From Anaerotruncus massiliensis (ex Togo et al. 2026) (lineage in GTDB: Bacteria > Bacillota > Clostridia > Oscillospirales > Ruminococcaceae): a stretch of DNA of 64,000 nucleotides. Location: NCBI RefSeq assembly GCF_900199635.1, contig NZ_LT962687.1:2108541-2172540 (forward strand), given 5' to 3'. This document shows positions 1-8,556 of this stretch, in pieces (position 1 is the first letter of the stretch; each line of letters begins with the position of its first letter). The notes below the pieces were generated by a model. That model saw only the letters and a list, made by a program, of their open reading frames with translations, did not search any database and was not told the DNA's origin. Made by a program: the position numbers and the translations under genes.

Positions 1-462
1 CTCTTCCCCCACCTGACGGTGACCGGGAACATCACGATGGCCCCGCTCGACCGGAAAAAGCTCGACAAGCCCGCCGCGGAAAAGAAGGCGCGCGAGCTGC
101 TCGAGCGGGTGGGCCTCGCGGACAAGGCGGACGCCTACCCGGCGCAGCTTTCGGGCGGGCAGCAGCAGCGGGTGGCGATCGCCCGCGCGCTGGCGATGGA
201 CCCGGACATCATGCTCTTCGACGAGCCGACCTCCGCGCTCGACCCCGAGATGGTCGGCGAGGTGCTCGCGGTCATGCGCCAACTGGCCGACGCGGGCATG
301 ACGATGGTGGTCGTCACCCACGAGATGGGCTTTGCCCGCGAGGTCGCCGACCGGGTGATCTTCATGGACGGCGGCGTGATCGTCGAGCAGGGCACCCCCG
401 AGGAGATCTTCGGCCATCCGCGCGAGCAGCGCACGATCGATTTCCTCAACAAGGTCCTGTAG
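1..462 (+). CDS. Polar amino acid ABC transporter ATP-binding protein (5' end missing)
   Basis: C-terminal part of an ABC ATPase that enters from the left edge; the reading frame is open from base 1 ([10 protein letters not shown], the segment just after the Q-loop). The signature LSGGQQQR, Walker [15 protein letters not shown] and switch histidine [10 protein letters not shown] are all present. The sequence is closest in character to GlnQ/HisP-type importers of polar amino acids, where the ATPase drives a membrane permease fed by a binding protein. The Walker A motif and the partner genes lie outside the window. The stop TAG is followed about 90 bp later by a bidirectional terminator. Confidence 0.9.
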   Translation, partial: LFPHLTVTGNITMAPLDRKKLDKPAAEKKARELLERVGLADKADAYPAQLSGGQQQRVAIARALAMDPDIMLFDEPTSALDPEMVGEVLAVMRQLADAGMTMVVVTHEMGFAREVADRVIFMDGGVIVEQGTPEEIFGHPREQRTIDFLNKVL

Positions 463-551
463 CTTCCGCCGCCCTCCAAAATTGCCCGCCTTTTCAATGG
501 GGCGGCTGGATCCTGAGAAGCGCTTTTTGGTTCTTTTTCCAGGAAAAAAAC

Positions 552-580
552 GGGACCGGTACCCAACGGGTACCGGTCCC
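552..580. terminator. Bidirectional intrinsic terminator
   Basis: Perfect 13-bp stem (GGGACCGGTACCC, loop AAC) flanked by a T-run on one side and an A-run on the other. It sits between the convergent ABC ATPase and TetR genes and can serve both. Confidence 0.85.
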
Positions 581-594
581 TCCTGTTTTTCCCG

Positions 595-1176
595 CTATTC
601 CCCCGGGCGCATCGCCCTCATGAAGGCGCCGATGAGCTTGTCGCACATCGCCTCCATGCTGTAGGCGCCGTCCCGCAGGCACCAGTCGTAGATGAGCCCG
701 CGCAGCTGGATGTCGAGCATCTGGGAAAGCTCGGTGCAGGCGATCGCGCCGGTGATCTCCCCCCGCTCCTGCCCCTCGTGGACATACTGGTTGAGCAGCT
801 TGACGTACCGGCGGCTTTCACTCGTCAAAAACTTCGGCCCCCGCGTCACGAGCTGGGTGGAATAGATCTCGGTGATGATCTGGCGGCTGAGCTTGAGCTC
901 CATGTTCTTGCAGACGAACCGGCAGAGCGCCACGATGCGGTCGGCGCTCGGCATGACGGGCGGGCACTGGGCCGCCCACGCGTCGTAGTCGTTGTCGAAC
1001 TTGTCGGGCAGCGCCGAAAGCAGCTCGTCCTTCGCGGAAAAATAGTGGTAGAACGCGCCCTTGGAGGTGCCGGTCGCGGCGATGATCTCGTCGACCGACA
1101 CGTTTTCATAGCCCTTCTCGTCGAAGAGCCGCCACGCGGCCTCCGCGATGCGTTCCCGGACTTCCGTCTTTGCCAT
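595..1176 (-). CDS. TetR/AcrR family transcriptional regulator
   Basis: 193-residue regulator. Residues about 9-55 form the TetR helix-turn-helix (AEAAWRLFDEKGYENVSVDE, then ATGTSKGAFYHYFSAKDELL); the rest is an all-helical ligand-binding and dimer domain. The ATG at 1176 is chosen because GGGAGGGAAGG lies just upstream; a longer frame upstream has no ribosome site. The family usually represses neighbouring or own genes and releases DNA on ligand binding. The effector and targets cannot be read from sequence; the YczE-like gene next door is a possible target. Confidence 0.88.
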   Translation of the reverse strand: MAKTEVRERIAEAAWRLFDEKGYENVSVDEIIAATGTSKGAFYHYFSAKDELLSALPDKFDNDYDAWAAQCPPVMPSADRIVALCRFVCKNMELKLSRQIITEIYSTQLVTRGPKFLTSESRRYVKLLNQYVHEGQERGEITGAIACTELSQMLDIQLRGLIYDWCLRDGAYSMEAMCDKLIGAFMRAMRPGE

Positions 1177-1245
1177 CGGCCTTCCCTCCCCGTCTGGTTT
1201 CATTTTATACCAACCGCCGCCCGCGCGCAAGGGGGCCCCGGCTCA

Positions 1246-1272
1246 AAAGCGCGCGCCCCCGAGGGGGCGCGC
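1246..1272 (-). terminator. Terminator of the YczE-like gene
   Basis: Perfect 10-bp stem GCGCGCCCCC/GGGGGCGCGC with a 2-nt loop, followed by TTTT when read on the minus strand. Confidence 0.7.
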
Positions 1273-1281
1273 GGCGGATCG

Positions 1282-1923
1282 CTATTTCCTGCGGCAGGCC
1301 CCGCGCTCCCGCAGGATGCGCAGCTGGTCGTCGAGGTAGACCTGCGGCACTGACTTGATGTCGAAGTGGACGAGGTCGAAGGTGAGGTTCATGAGCGGCC
1401 CGGTGACGAGCGCCACGATGACGGTGGCGACGCCGAACCGCCCGCCGAGCAGGGTGCCCGCCAAAATGGCGGAGAGCTCGAGCCCGCTCTTGGTGAACCG
1501 CACTGACCAGCCCGTCCGGCGGACGATGCCGATCATGAGCCCCTCGCGGGGACCGGCCCCCAGCCCCGCCCCCACATAGAAGTAGGTGGCGACGTTGAGC
1601 ACCATGAGCCCGCAGGCCACCATCAGCAGCTTCTGCGAAAGGTTTTGGGCCGCGGGGATCAGATGATGCGCCTGGATGACGTCGACGATCGGGCCGGTGA
1701 TGACCAGGTCGAGGATGTTCCCCAGCCCGATGCGGATACCCATCCGCCAGTTGACCGCCAGCAGCACGACCGAGACGCCCAGCACCGCGGCCCCCAGCGA
1801 GATGCCCAGCGTGTGGGAGAGGCCGTCGCTCAGGACGTCCCACGGGGCCATGCCGATGCCCGACTGCGCGAACACGACGATGCCCACCGCGTAGAGCAGC
1901 AGTCCCACCAGCAGTTTGGACAT
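1282..1923 (-). CDS. YczE/YitT-like integral membrane protein
   Basis: 213 residues with about five hydrophobic segments. It resembles the YczE/YyaS/YitT group (N-terminal LLYAVGIVVFAQSGIGMAPWD, and a central GAGLGAGPREGLMIG). The molecular function of the group is not established. The ATG at 1923 lacks a close ribosome site: the GGAGG lies about 29 nt upstream, but 8 nt before an in-frame ATC at 1944, so the true start may be a rare ATC adding seven residues. A terminator follows the gene. Confidence 0.75.
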   Translation of the reverse strand: MSKLLVGLLLYAVGIVVFAQSGIGMAPWDVLSDGLSHTLGISLGAAVLGVSVVLLAVNWRMGIRIGLGNILDLVITGPIVDVIQAHHLIPAAQNLSQKLLMVACGLMVLNVATYFYVGAGLGAGPREGLMIGIVRRTGWSVRFTKSGLELSAILAGTLLGGRFGVATVIVALVTGPLMNLTFDLVHFDIKSVPQVYLDDQLRILRERGACRRK

Positions 1924-1990
1924 GGATTTTACCGTGATATTGATGTTGTCAGCCTCCCTCTCCCCGGACGTTCTGATACGCGCGGGAGGT

Positions 1991-2695
1991 TCAGATCTTT
2001 TTCTTCTTCCTGTAGATCAGGATGCCGACGGCGACCACCAGCACGACGTTCAGCAGCATCTGCAGCGGCAGCGGGATGAACATCGATCCCACCGTCAGGA
2101 TGAGCAGCGCGGAGATGACGCCGAAGGCGCCCAGGTCGGGGCGCTTGAGCATGAAGTTGGTGAACATGATCGCGAAGATCGAGGCGGGCACGTATTTGAA
2201 CGCGTCCTTGACCGACGCGGGCAGCGCGCCGAGCAGCAGGGTCCCGCCGATCGCGCCGAGGGTGACGAAGATCAGGTTGGTGACGATCGAGCCCGCAATG
2301 CCGATCGTCGCCATGAGCTCGCCCTCCTTGGTGCCCGGCTTCACGCCGGTGACCTCCTGCGCGACCATCGCGCAGGGCAGGCGCATGTTGCTGATGTTGC
2401 CGCTCAAAAAGGCCATGTAGCTGCCCGCCGCGCCGAGCACGCCGTAGTAGGAGATCGGCTCGACCACCATCCAGGCGAACCCGGAGGAGACGACGAGCGT
2501 AAAGATGATCGCGATCTCGGCGGGGGTGGGCACGACGCCGTACACCAGCCAGAGGGTGAACGCGGGCACGAACGCCAGCACGAACCCGATGATCAGCGTG
2601 ATGCTCCCGATGCGGATGGAGGGCTTTCCAAACTCCCTTGTGAACTGGTCGTCCGACATGCCCTTGAAATTCGATTCAGTCACTGCACTTTTCAT
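1991..2695 (-). CDS. Membrane protein, partner of the DUF5058-like protein
   Basis: 234 residues with five to six predicted membrane segments and a lysine-rich tail (YRKKKKI). Its start overlaps the end region of the upstream gene with a 4-nt gap, and GGAGGTTGAGGAG precedes the ATG, so the two are translated as a pair. I do not recognise the family. The hydrophobic loop segment near residue 130 (GVKPGTKEGELMATIGIAGS) looks transporter-like. With its partner it probably forms a two-subunit transporter for a substrate or product of the divergent amidohydrolase (inference from context only). Confidence 0.7.
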   Translation of the reverse strand: MKSAVTESNFKGMSDDQFTREFGKPSIRIGSITLIIGFVLAFVPAFTLWLVYGVVPTPAEIAIIFTLVVSSGFAWMVVEPISYYGVLGAAGSYMAFLSGNISNMRLPCAMVAQEVTGVKPGTKEGELMATIGIAGSIVTNLIFVTLGAIGGTLLLGALPASVKDAFKYVPASIFAIMFTNFMLKRPDLGAFGVISALLILTVGSMFIPLPLQMLLNVVLVVAVGILIYRKKKKI

Positions 2696-2699
2696 CTCC

Positions 2700-3407
2700 T
2701 CAACCTCCAATCAGCCAGGCGCAGACCGGCGCGCAGACGATGCCCACGATCATGGCGATGCCCATGTGGTACTCCCGCAGCCAGGGCAGCTTTTTCACCG
2801 TCCTGGAGAGCCCCACCATGCAGAGCGACGCGCTCACGCAGGCGACGATCATCGGCAGCCCGGTCAGGCAGTTTTCCATCGTCATGTAGGACATGATGCC
2901 CAGCATGCTGGCCGTGCTGATCAGGGTCATGAGGTTTTTGTCGTATTTTTCGACCTTGACCTGCACCTTGTTCATCTGTGGGATAAAGACCAGCACGACG
3001 ATCCAGGCCACCGAGAAGAGGCTCATCCCCCACAGGGCGGCGGCGTAGGCGCGGATGCCGAAGTCGGCGGCGCCCAGCGCGCTGCCCACGGCCTGCGCGC
3101 CGAGGCCGGCGTTGATCATTTCGCCCGCGGCGGCGCCCATGACGGAAAGCCGCATCCACGAAACGGGCGACCCGACGGCGGACATGAGTCCCACCATCAT
3201 GATGAAGACCGCGACGGACGGCCCGATGGCCGAGATCATCCCGGCGCGGAAGGCCTTGACGCAGTCGCTCTTGGAGATTCCCATCTTGACGGCGGTGGCG
3301 AACGCCCGGCGGGTATACAGAACCGCCTGGCAGAGCACCAGCAGCACCAGCGGGAAGCAGGATAGCCACATGATCGGGCTGTTTGCTATCGACAGATAAT
3401 CGCTCAT
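2700..3407 (-). CDS. DUF5058-like membrane protein, putative transporter subunit
   Basis: 235 residues, strongly hydrophobic, starting MSDYLSIANSPIMWLSC, a pattern I associate with DUF5058. The substrate is unknown. It is the first gene of a two-gene operon (with the gene at 1991-2695) read from the promoter at 3574-3602. It is divergent to an amidohydrolase from a promoter placed back to back, which suggests uptake of a peptide- or amide-like compound with hydrolysis by the neighbour. Confidence 0.65.
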   Translation of the reverse strand: MSDYLSIANSPIMWLSCFPLVLLVLCQAVLYTRRAFATAVKMGISKSDCVKAFRAGMISAIGPSVAVFIMMVGLMSAVGSPVSWMRLSVMGAAAGEMINAGLGAQAVGSALGAADFGIRAYAAALWGMSLFSVAWIVVLVFIPQMNKVQVKVEKYDKNLMTLISTASMLGIMSYMTMENCLTGLPMIVACVSASLCMVGLSRTVKKLPWLREYHMGIAMIVGIVCAPVCAWLIGG

Positions 3408-3573
3408 TTTTACCGCTCCTCAATTCTTTTGATCCGAAAAACACCTCTGGCGGCCGCTTTTTCTGTGGCCGGCCGCCGGTTCCACCGCCCCCTTACTGAT
3501 TGCCGAACAACAAAATCAAACCGCCCCCCGTTATCGGTACAGACTATAGTTTGTTTTTGCTTTAACGTGTTAA

Positions 3574-3602
3574 ATCATAGCGAATTTAAAGCGATTTGTC
3601 AA
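3574..3602 (-). promoter_or_regulatory. Sigma-A-type promoter of the membrane protein pair
   Basis: TTGACA (3602-3597), 17-nt spacer, TATGAT (3579-3574) on the minus strand. A palindrome TTTAAC-GT-GTTAAA at 3561-3574 overlaps the -10 edge and start site and may be an operator. Confidence 0.75.
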
Positions 3603-3640
3603 GAGCCCGCCGCGTTTTTCCGGAAAATTCATTCCCCGCC

Positions 3641-3669
3641 TTGACTTTTGCGCCCGGGGTTCCTATAAT
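3641..3669 (+). promoter_or_regulatory. Sigma-A-type promoter of the amidohydrolase
   Basis: TTGACT (3641-3646), 17-nt spacer, TATAAT (3664-3669). Only 38 bp separate it from the opposing -35 box. The transcript would carry a leader of about 135 nt. Confidence 0.8.
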
Positions 3670-3701
3670 GGACATCAACAGCCCCCAGGGGCAGCCGAAC
3701 A

Positions 3702-3768
3702 ACAAAGCCGGACAGGAATTCTCCGCATGGGCCGAGCGGCCGATGCGTATTCCGTTTGGGCTTTTTTT
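3702..3768 (+). promoter_or_regulatory. Structured leader / possible attenuator
   Basis: Nested inverted repeats: CGCATGGGCC/GGCCGATGCG (3724-3733, 3738-3747), GGAAT/ATTCC (3715-3719, 3749-3753) and an outer AAAGCC/GGCTTT. They end in seven T residues at 3762-3768, about 44 nt before the start codon. It has the shape of a conditional terminator. No known riboswitch consensus was recognised. Confidence 0.4.
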
Positions 3769-3811
3769 GTTTTCCCGCCGGTGCACAACGCAAACAGAAA
3801 GAAGGATTCTC

Positions 3812-4996
3812 ATGCTGGTACTGAAAAACTGCCGCCTGATCCCGGCGCTTACCGAAGGATACGACCTGCCCGCCGCCGACCTCGTCCTCGACGGGGAGCT
3901 CATCGCGGACATCCGCCCGGCGGGCGGGAGCTACGAGGACGCGCCCGTCCTCGACATGGCGGGCAAAACCGTTCTGCCCGGCCTCTTCGACCTGCACACC
4001 CACCTGCACTCCCTCTCGGGCAACCTGATGGAGAACCAGCTCAAGGATTTCGGCACCTCCTGCTTCGACACCTGCGAATACGCCAATACCTATCTGAAGC
4101 TCGGCTACACCACCGTGCGCGACATGGGCAGCAACAGCCGCTGCGCCATCGCCGTGCGCAACGCGGTGCAGAAGGGCCAGATCACCGGCCCGCGCATCTA
4201 CAGCGCGGGGCTGATGATCTCCCCCAAGGACGCGGGCAACGACGCCTTCAGCCTCATGTACAACGAGGCGGACGGGCGCGAGGCGGTCATCGGCGCGGTG
4301 CGCGAGGAGATCGCGCACGGGTGCGACTTCGTCAAATACATGGTGTCGGGCGCCTTCCTCAACGAGGGCAGCGTGCCGGGCAACCTGATCACGACGGAGG
4401 AGGAGCTGCGCACGGTGGTCGACACCGCGGCGGCCCGCGACAAATACGTGGCCGTCCACTGCCACGGAACCGAGGGCATCAAAATGAGCATCCGCGCGGG
4501 CGTGCACACGATCGAGCACGCCACCCTCATCGACGAGGAGGGCGTCGACATGCTCGTCGGCTCGAAGGACACCTTTCTCGTCCCGACGATCGGCATCTTC
4601 CAGTTCCTCATCGACCTGAGCAAGGCCGACTCGAACGACTGGCGCGCCCTCAAGGCCAAGACCTACCTCCCCCTGCTCCAGCAGAGCCTGCGGACCGCCT
4701 ACAAGGCGGGGCTCAAGTTCGGCTGGGGCACCGACCTGGACATGGGCTCCTACGTGGAGAACCCCGCGCAGGAATTTCTGGTCCGCCGCGACCTGATCGG
4801 CATCTCCAACATCGACCTGCTGCGCCAGGCCACGATCAACAGCGCGGAGATCGCCGGCGCGGCCGACATGACCGGCTCGGTCAGGATCGGCAAATACGCC
4901 GACCTCGTGGTGATCGACGGCAACCCGGACGAGGACATCTCCGTCATGGGCAAGCCCCGCGCGCACGTCTTCAAGGGCGGCGTCCACGTCGGCTGA
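3812..4996 (+). CDS. Metal-dependent amidohydrolase (imidazolonepropionase / Xaa-dipeptidase type)
   Basis: 394 residues. Binuclear amidohydrolase hallmarks in order: HxH in GLFDLHTHLHS, a lysine in FVKYMVSGAF that can be carboxylated, histidines in AVHCHGTEG and HTIEHAT, and the aspartate in GWGTDLDMG. The C-terminal beta-domain ends ADLVVIDGNPDED. Family members hydrolyse Xaa-Pro/Xaa-Arg dipeptides or cyclic amides; the substrate cannot be fixed from sequence. The ATG at 3812 follows AGAAAGAAGGA. The gene is divergent to a putative transporter pair, so import and cleavage may be linked. Confidence 0.85.
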   Translation: MLVLKNCRLIPALTEGYDLPAADLVLDGELIADIRPAGGSYEDAPVLDMAGKTVLPGLFDLHTHLHSLSGNLMENQLKDFGTSCFDTCEYANTYLKLGYTTVRDMGSNSRCAIAVRNAVQKGQITGPRIYSAGLMISPKDAGNDAFSLMYNEADGREAVIGAVREEIAHGCDFVKYMVSGAFLNEGSVPGNLITTEEELRTVVDTAAARDKYVAVHCHGTEGIKMSIRAGVHTIEHATLIDEEGVDMLVGSKDTFLVPTIGIFQFLIDLSKADSNDWRALKAKTYLPLLQQSLRTAYKAGLKFGWGTDLDMGSYVENPAQEFLVRRDLIGISNIDLLRQATINSAEIAGAADMTGSVRIGKYADLVVIDGNPDEDISVMGKPRAHVFKGGVHVG

Positions 4997-5018
4997 GGAG
5001 TTCCCCGGGAACGGCAAA

Positions 5019-5052
5019 AAAGGGCCCCGGTGCTTACGCACCGGGGCCCTTT
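5019..5052. terminator. Bidirectional terminator
   Basis: AAAGGGCCCCGGTGC / GCACCGGGGCCCTTT, perfect 15-bp stem with loop TTAC, between two convergent genes. Confidence 0.9.
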
Positions 5053-5076
5053 CATCACGTTATTTCCGCGCCGGGC

Positions 5077-5646
5077 TCACGCCGCGGCAATCGCCGGCGT
5101 TTTCGCGCCGAGCATCCCCATCAGCAGGTCCACGCAGGCGGTCAGCGAAAAGACAAAATCCACGCCGTAGGAGGGGGCGAGCTGGGAGTACTGCTCGTGC
5201 AGCTCGTTGATCTGCTCGTAGAGCGCGGTGCTGTGGTCGATTTCCGCCGCGTTGGAGATGAGGTCGACCGCGTGCAGCATGCTGCGGCGTCGGTAGCCGT
5301 AGAACTGCATGAGGACTTCATATTTGAAGTGGCCGGCCTTGCTGCCGTCGAACGATTCGGAATGGGCGTAGCAGAAGAAGTCGGACATGAAGTGGCAGAG
5401 GATGCCCAGCTGCTTGCTGTATTCCTCCACCGACATGTTGTCGCCTTCCTTTGACAGGTGTTCCGCGCGCGCCATCACAAGGTCGTAAATGTCCTTTTTA
5501 AAATGCGAGAGCTTGAGCAGGCTCGGCGCAATATCGGGCAGGACGTTCCACCTCACAAAGCTCCCCTTGTCGAGCTCCACGCCGAGATTTTCGGTGAAGT
5601 AGGTGTAGAGGTACCTGCCCATCGTGATGTGCGAAAATAGGTTCAT
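5077..5646 (-). CDS. Zinc-dependent phospholipase C-like protein
   Basis: 189 residues of the zinc-dependent phospholipase C/S1-P1-like alpha-helical fold. It starts NLFSHITMGRYLY and has the histidine/aspartate-rich metal region LGILCHFMSDFFCYAHSESF. No signal peptide is seen, so it is probably cytoplasmic, unlike secreted toxins of the family. ATG 5646 is preferred; an upstream GTG (5655) is possible because neither has a strong ribosome site. It lies 53 nt after the glycosyltransferase gene and may be co-transcribed with it. Confidence 0.75.
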   Translation of the reverse strand: MNLFSHITMGRYLYTYFTENLGVELDKGSFVRWNVLPDIAPSLLKLSHFKKDIYDLVMARAEHLSKEGDNMSVEEYSKQLGILCHFMSDFFCYAHSESFDGSKAGHFKYEVLMQFYGYRRRSMLHAVDLISNAAEIDHSTALYEQINELHEQYSQLAPSYGVDFVFSLTACVDLLMGMLGAKTPAIAAA

Positions 5647-5699
5647 TGGAAACACCGCTTTCTGGTTATTGGGCCCGGGGGCCCTTTATCTGCAAGGCG

Positions 5700-7028
5700 T
5701 CAAGGCGCGCCGCGCTGCGGGTTTGGTCCTGGCGGCGACCCGCGCCACCGTTCGGGCAGCATCGCCCGGAAGGAGCGCGCGAAGCCGTAATGGCCGCGCC
5801 GGTAACAGACGCGCAGCGCAACCCAGGCCGTCGCGAAGTAGAGCAGCAGGTTCACATGGGAGAGCGCGACGACGACCGTGTCGTAGTGGGCGATCCACCC
5901 GGCCTGCTTGTCGGCCGCGAAAATCTGCTGCAATACCAGGAACTGGTTGAGGAACACCATGACCGCCAGCGCCCCGAACGAGGCGAACATCCCGCGGCTG
6001 CGGTGCCGCGCCGCCGCGATGAGCGCCATCACGAGCACGGGGATCTGGTAACGCTCGTGCATACGGGTCGTGAACATGAAGACGGTCTGCATGAAGAGGA
6101 ACCCCATCAGCCAGACGCTCTTTTCGGTGGCCGTGAACCACACGGCCACAAGCAGCGCCAGAGCCGCGGCCAAAAGCAGGGTCGAAAGGTGGTCCGCCTG
6201 GATCAGACCGAGGATTTTCGTGCTGAAATGCTTGTAATTGAGCCCCGCCGACGAATAGAAGTTGAAGGCGTTGAGGCTGGCCCCCTGGTACTGGCCGAAG
6301 CCGCCGAAGTAGATCTCCAGCGGCAGCGCCCAGCCCGAACGCGCCATGAAGGGCAGGAAGACCGCGAGCACCGTGCCCGCTCCCGCCGCCACGGTCCGGA
6401 AAATCCGTCTGGGCGGATAGGAGGTGAGCAGCGCGACCGCGTAGACGGGCGCGAAGTAAAGGGACTGGAACTTCATCAGGCAGGCCAGCGCCATGACGGC
6501 GCCCGACCAGACGGGCCTTCCCTCCTCGAGCAGCAGGAAGGCGAGCACCACCAAAAAGATCATGATGCTGTCCGTCTGCCCCCAGTAGGAGGAGTTGAGG
6601 ATCCCGGCGGGATTGACCGCCCAGATCGCGGCTCCGGCCAGCCCCACGAGCTGCCCCTCCCGCCGCAGCACGCGGTAGAGGAGCGGGATGCACGCGAGGT
6701 CGAACAGCACCTGCCACCCCTTGAGGGCGAGCATCATATAGGGGTCGAAGGCGCGCACCGCGCCGATCCCGAGCAGCTTCCCCGTCAGGAAGAGGGGGAA
6801 GAGAAAAAGGGGCGGATAGTCAAGGTTCCCTATATTGTTATAAGCGCCGAAGAAGTCGTTTGCCACTCCGGTCGACCAGTCCACGTAGAAGCTCAGGTCG
6901 AAATAGTGCACGGTGATATAGGCGACCATCAGCCGCACCAGCGCGGCGAACGCCACCAGCACGGTCAAAAACCAGCGAATCTGCCCGCGTGAGGGACAAA
7001 AGGAAGCGCCCAGTCTTTTTTCATCCAT
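5700..7028 (-). CDS. GT-C fold membrane glycosyltransferase
   Basis: 442 residues with about ten membrane segments. The first extracytoplasmic loop carries DLSFYVDWST and, further on, NLDYPPLF, the acidic-plus-YPP arrangement of GT-C enzymes that use polyprenyl-phosphate sugars; GQTDSI follows. Such enzymes transfer mannose or other sugars to surface glycans or proteins outside the membrane. The acceptor is unknown, and the surface proteins at 24-39 kb are conceivable acceptors. The start follows GGAAG and a matching promoter at 7058-7086. Confidence 0.8.
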   Translation of the reverse strand: MDEKRLGASFCPSRGQIRWFLTVLVAFAALVRLMVAYITVHYFDLSFYVDWSTGVANDFFGAYNNIGNLDYPPLFLFPLFLTGKLLGIGAVRAFDPYMMLALKGWQVLFDLACIPLLYRVLRREGQLVGLAGAAIWAVNPAGILNSSYWGQTDSIMIFLVVLAFLLLEEGRPVWSGAVMALACLMKFQSLYFAPVYAVALLTSYPPRRIFRTVAAGAGTVLAVFLPFMARSGWALPLEIYFGGFGQYQGASLNAFNFYSSAGLNYKHFSTKILGLIQADHLSTLLLAAALALLVAVWFTATEKSVWLMGFLFMQTVFMFTTRMHERYQIPVLVMALIAAARHRSRGMFASFGALAVMVFLNQFLVLQQIFAADKQAGWIAHYDTVVVALSHVNLLLYFATAWVALRVCYRRGHYGFARSFRAMLPERWRGSPPGPNPQRGAP

Positions 7029-7057
7029 CAGTTTACTTCCATTGCAATCAAAATTTT

Positions 7058-7086
7058 ATCATATCGCGCCAAAACTGTCTGTTGAA
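7058..7086 (-). promoter_or_regulatory. Promoter of the GT-C gene
   Basis: GTTGAA on the plus strand (minus-strand -35 TTCAAC), 17-nt spacer, then TATGAT (7063-7058), about 30 nt before the start codon. Confidence 0.6.
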
Positions 7087-7138
7087 GGTGTGAAAATTTT
7101 GTAAACTTTCCACATTTCCGTCGTTTTGTATAAATTTC

Positions 7139-7690
7139 CTACGAAAAATAGCAGTCAATTAGGAAGTTTTGCTCATCCCCTGCGGACAGTTCCTTGCGTT
7201 CCACCCGCGAAAAATATCCGTTTTCCCGCAACAGCTGTGCGAACGCCCCGGCGGATTTCCCGTCCGGGGCCGTGCAGGAGATGGTCAGCACCCGTCCGCC
7301 CGCGTCGCAGTCGAAATCCAAAATCGTCGCGCCCGCGTCCTCCGCCGCGTCTAGCAGCGCGGAAAACTGGGAGAGGTGCCGGCGCGGGGAGACCTCCATG
7401 TTGGTCACGACCCCCGCCATCGAATTGATATACTTCATGAGCAGCTCGGATTTCACCGGATCGCTCAGAATCTGCGAAAGCCGCCCCTCCTCGCCGGGCG
7501 TTGCGATCGCCGCGACGAGGCTGCTGCGCATGAGCTCCCCGCGCATATCCGCCGCGCGGGAGGCGAGCAGCATCCCCGCGGCCACGACGGCGGCCAGCGC
7601 CGCGAAAGCCACCGCCGCGGCCGCGGCGCGGCTCCGCCCGCCGTCCAGCATGCGGGACAGCCTGTGCGCGACCTTCTCCTTACTCAGCAT
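7139..7690 (-). CDS. PilN-like single-span membrane protein
   Basis: 183 residues: a basic cytoplasmic start, one membrane span at about 22-44, then an extracytoplasmic domain. The C-terminal half (LLDAAEDAGATILDFDCDAG to FLIDCYFS) resembles the periplasmic domain of PilN/fimbrial assembly proteins, though no other pilus genes are visible. The ATG overlaps the stop of the VanY gene (ATGCTGAGTAA), so translation is coupled. The function is uncertain; a role in a cell-envelope complex is inferred. Confidence 0.55.
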   Translation of the reverse strand: MLSKEKVAHRLSRMLDGGRSRAAAAAVAFAALAAVVAAGMLLASRAADMRGELMRSSLVAAIATPGEEGRLSQILSDPVKSELLMKYINSMAGVVTNMEVSPRRHLSQFSALLDAAEDAGATILDFDCDAGGRVLTISCTAPDGKSAGAFAQLLRENGYFSRVERKELSAGDEQNFLIDCYFS

Positions 7691-8423
7691 ACGTCTCCCC
7701 CGCCACTCCGAGATATTCCTCCAGCGAGACGCCGCGTTCAGTGATCTCCCGCGCCGCGCGCTTTCCAACATACCGGAAATGCCACGGCTCGTAGGTGATC
7801 CCGGTGATCTCCGTCTTGTCCTCCGGGTAACGCAGGATGAACCCGTACTCGGGCGCGTGCGCCGCGAGCCATTTGGCGGCCTGCGTTTCGGCAAAGCCGT
7901 GGTTGAGCATCTGGTAGCCGGGGGTCACGATGTCGGCCGCCAGCCCCGTCTCATGCTCGCTCGTGCCGGGAGGGGCGATCCACTGGGAGGTCACCTCGAC
8001 CGCCTCCTCCTCGCTCAGGCCCAGCGAGATATACTCCTGCACCTTGTTGTTGAAATTCTGCCGCTGGCGCTCGGTCCCCCGGTAGGCGGAGACGACCATC
8101 AGGTCGACCCCCTGCGCGGCCGCGTCGTAGAGCATCCACAGCATCGAGCCCGCCGCATCCGCATCCATCTGGTAAGCGCCGCTCACCGGATAGAGTTCGG
8201 GCGTGTAGTCGTCCGGGACGGGGTTTTCCGCGTTCACAAGCAGCAGGTTCTCCAATTCGCCCACCTCTTTGCGGGGGAGCATCGTGGGTTCCGGCATGGC
8301 GCCCTCCTCTTCCGGAGCGGATGAAACGCTCTCTTCCGGCGCGGGACCGCGCGCGGTGCAGCCGCTCAAAATCAGCAGCGCCGCCAGTAAAAGCGCCGTC
8401 CCGGCTTTCCATAATCGTTTCAT
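7680..8423 (-). CDS. VanY-type D-alanyl-D-alanine carboxypeptidase lipoprotein (peptidase M15B)
   Basis: 247 residues. A lipobox LLILSGC places the mature cysteine at residue 22, followed by a Pro/Glu-rich linker. The M15B zinc centre is complete: SAYRGTERQ, then SEHETGLAADI (His and Asp ligands), then EPWHFRYVG (catalytic Glu and His ligand). It trims the terminal D-Ala from peptidoglycan stem peptides outside the membrane. There are no vancomycin-resistance partners nearby, so a housekeeping cell-wall role is likely. It is translationally coupled to the PilN-like gene. Confidence 0.9.
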   Translation of the reverse strand: MKRLWKAGTALLLAALLILSGCTARGPAPEESVSSAPEEEGAMPEPTMLPRKEVGELENLLLVNAENPVPDDYTPELYPVSGAYQMDADAAGSMLWMLYDAAAQGVDLMVVSAYRGTERQRQNFNNKVQEYISLGLSEEEAVEVTSQWIAPPGTSEHETGLAADIVTPGYQMLNHGFAETQAAKWLAAHAPEYGFILRYPEDKTEITGITYEPWHFRYVGKRAAREITERGVSLEEYLGVAGETYAE

Positions 8424-8556
8424 TCTATGCCTCCCATGCCTGTTCGTATGTTCCGGCGCGCCGTCCCGCGGCGGGCGCCCGTTCCCCGCCCGAACTCAAC
8501 GTTTGGACGGGGCGCAGGAAGAATTGTTCTAGATATCTCCGCCCGCGTCTTTCGCA

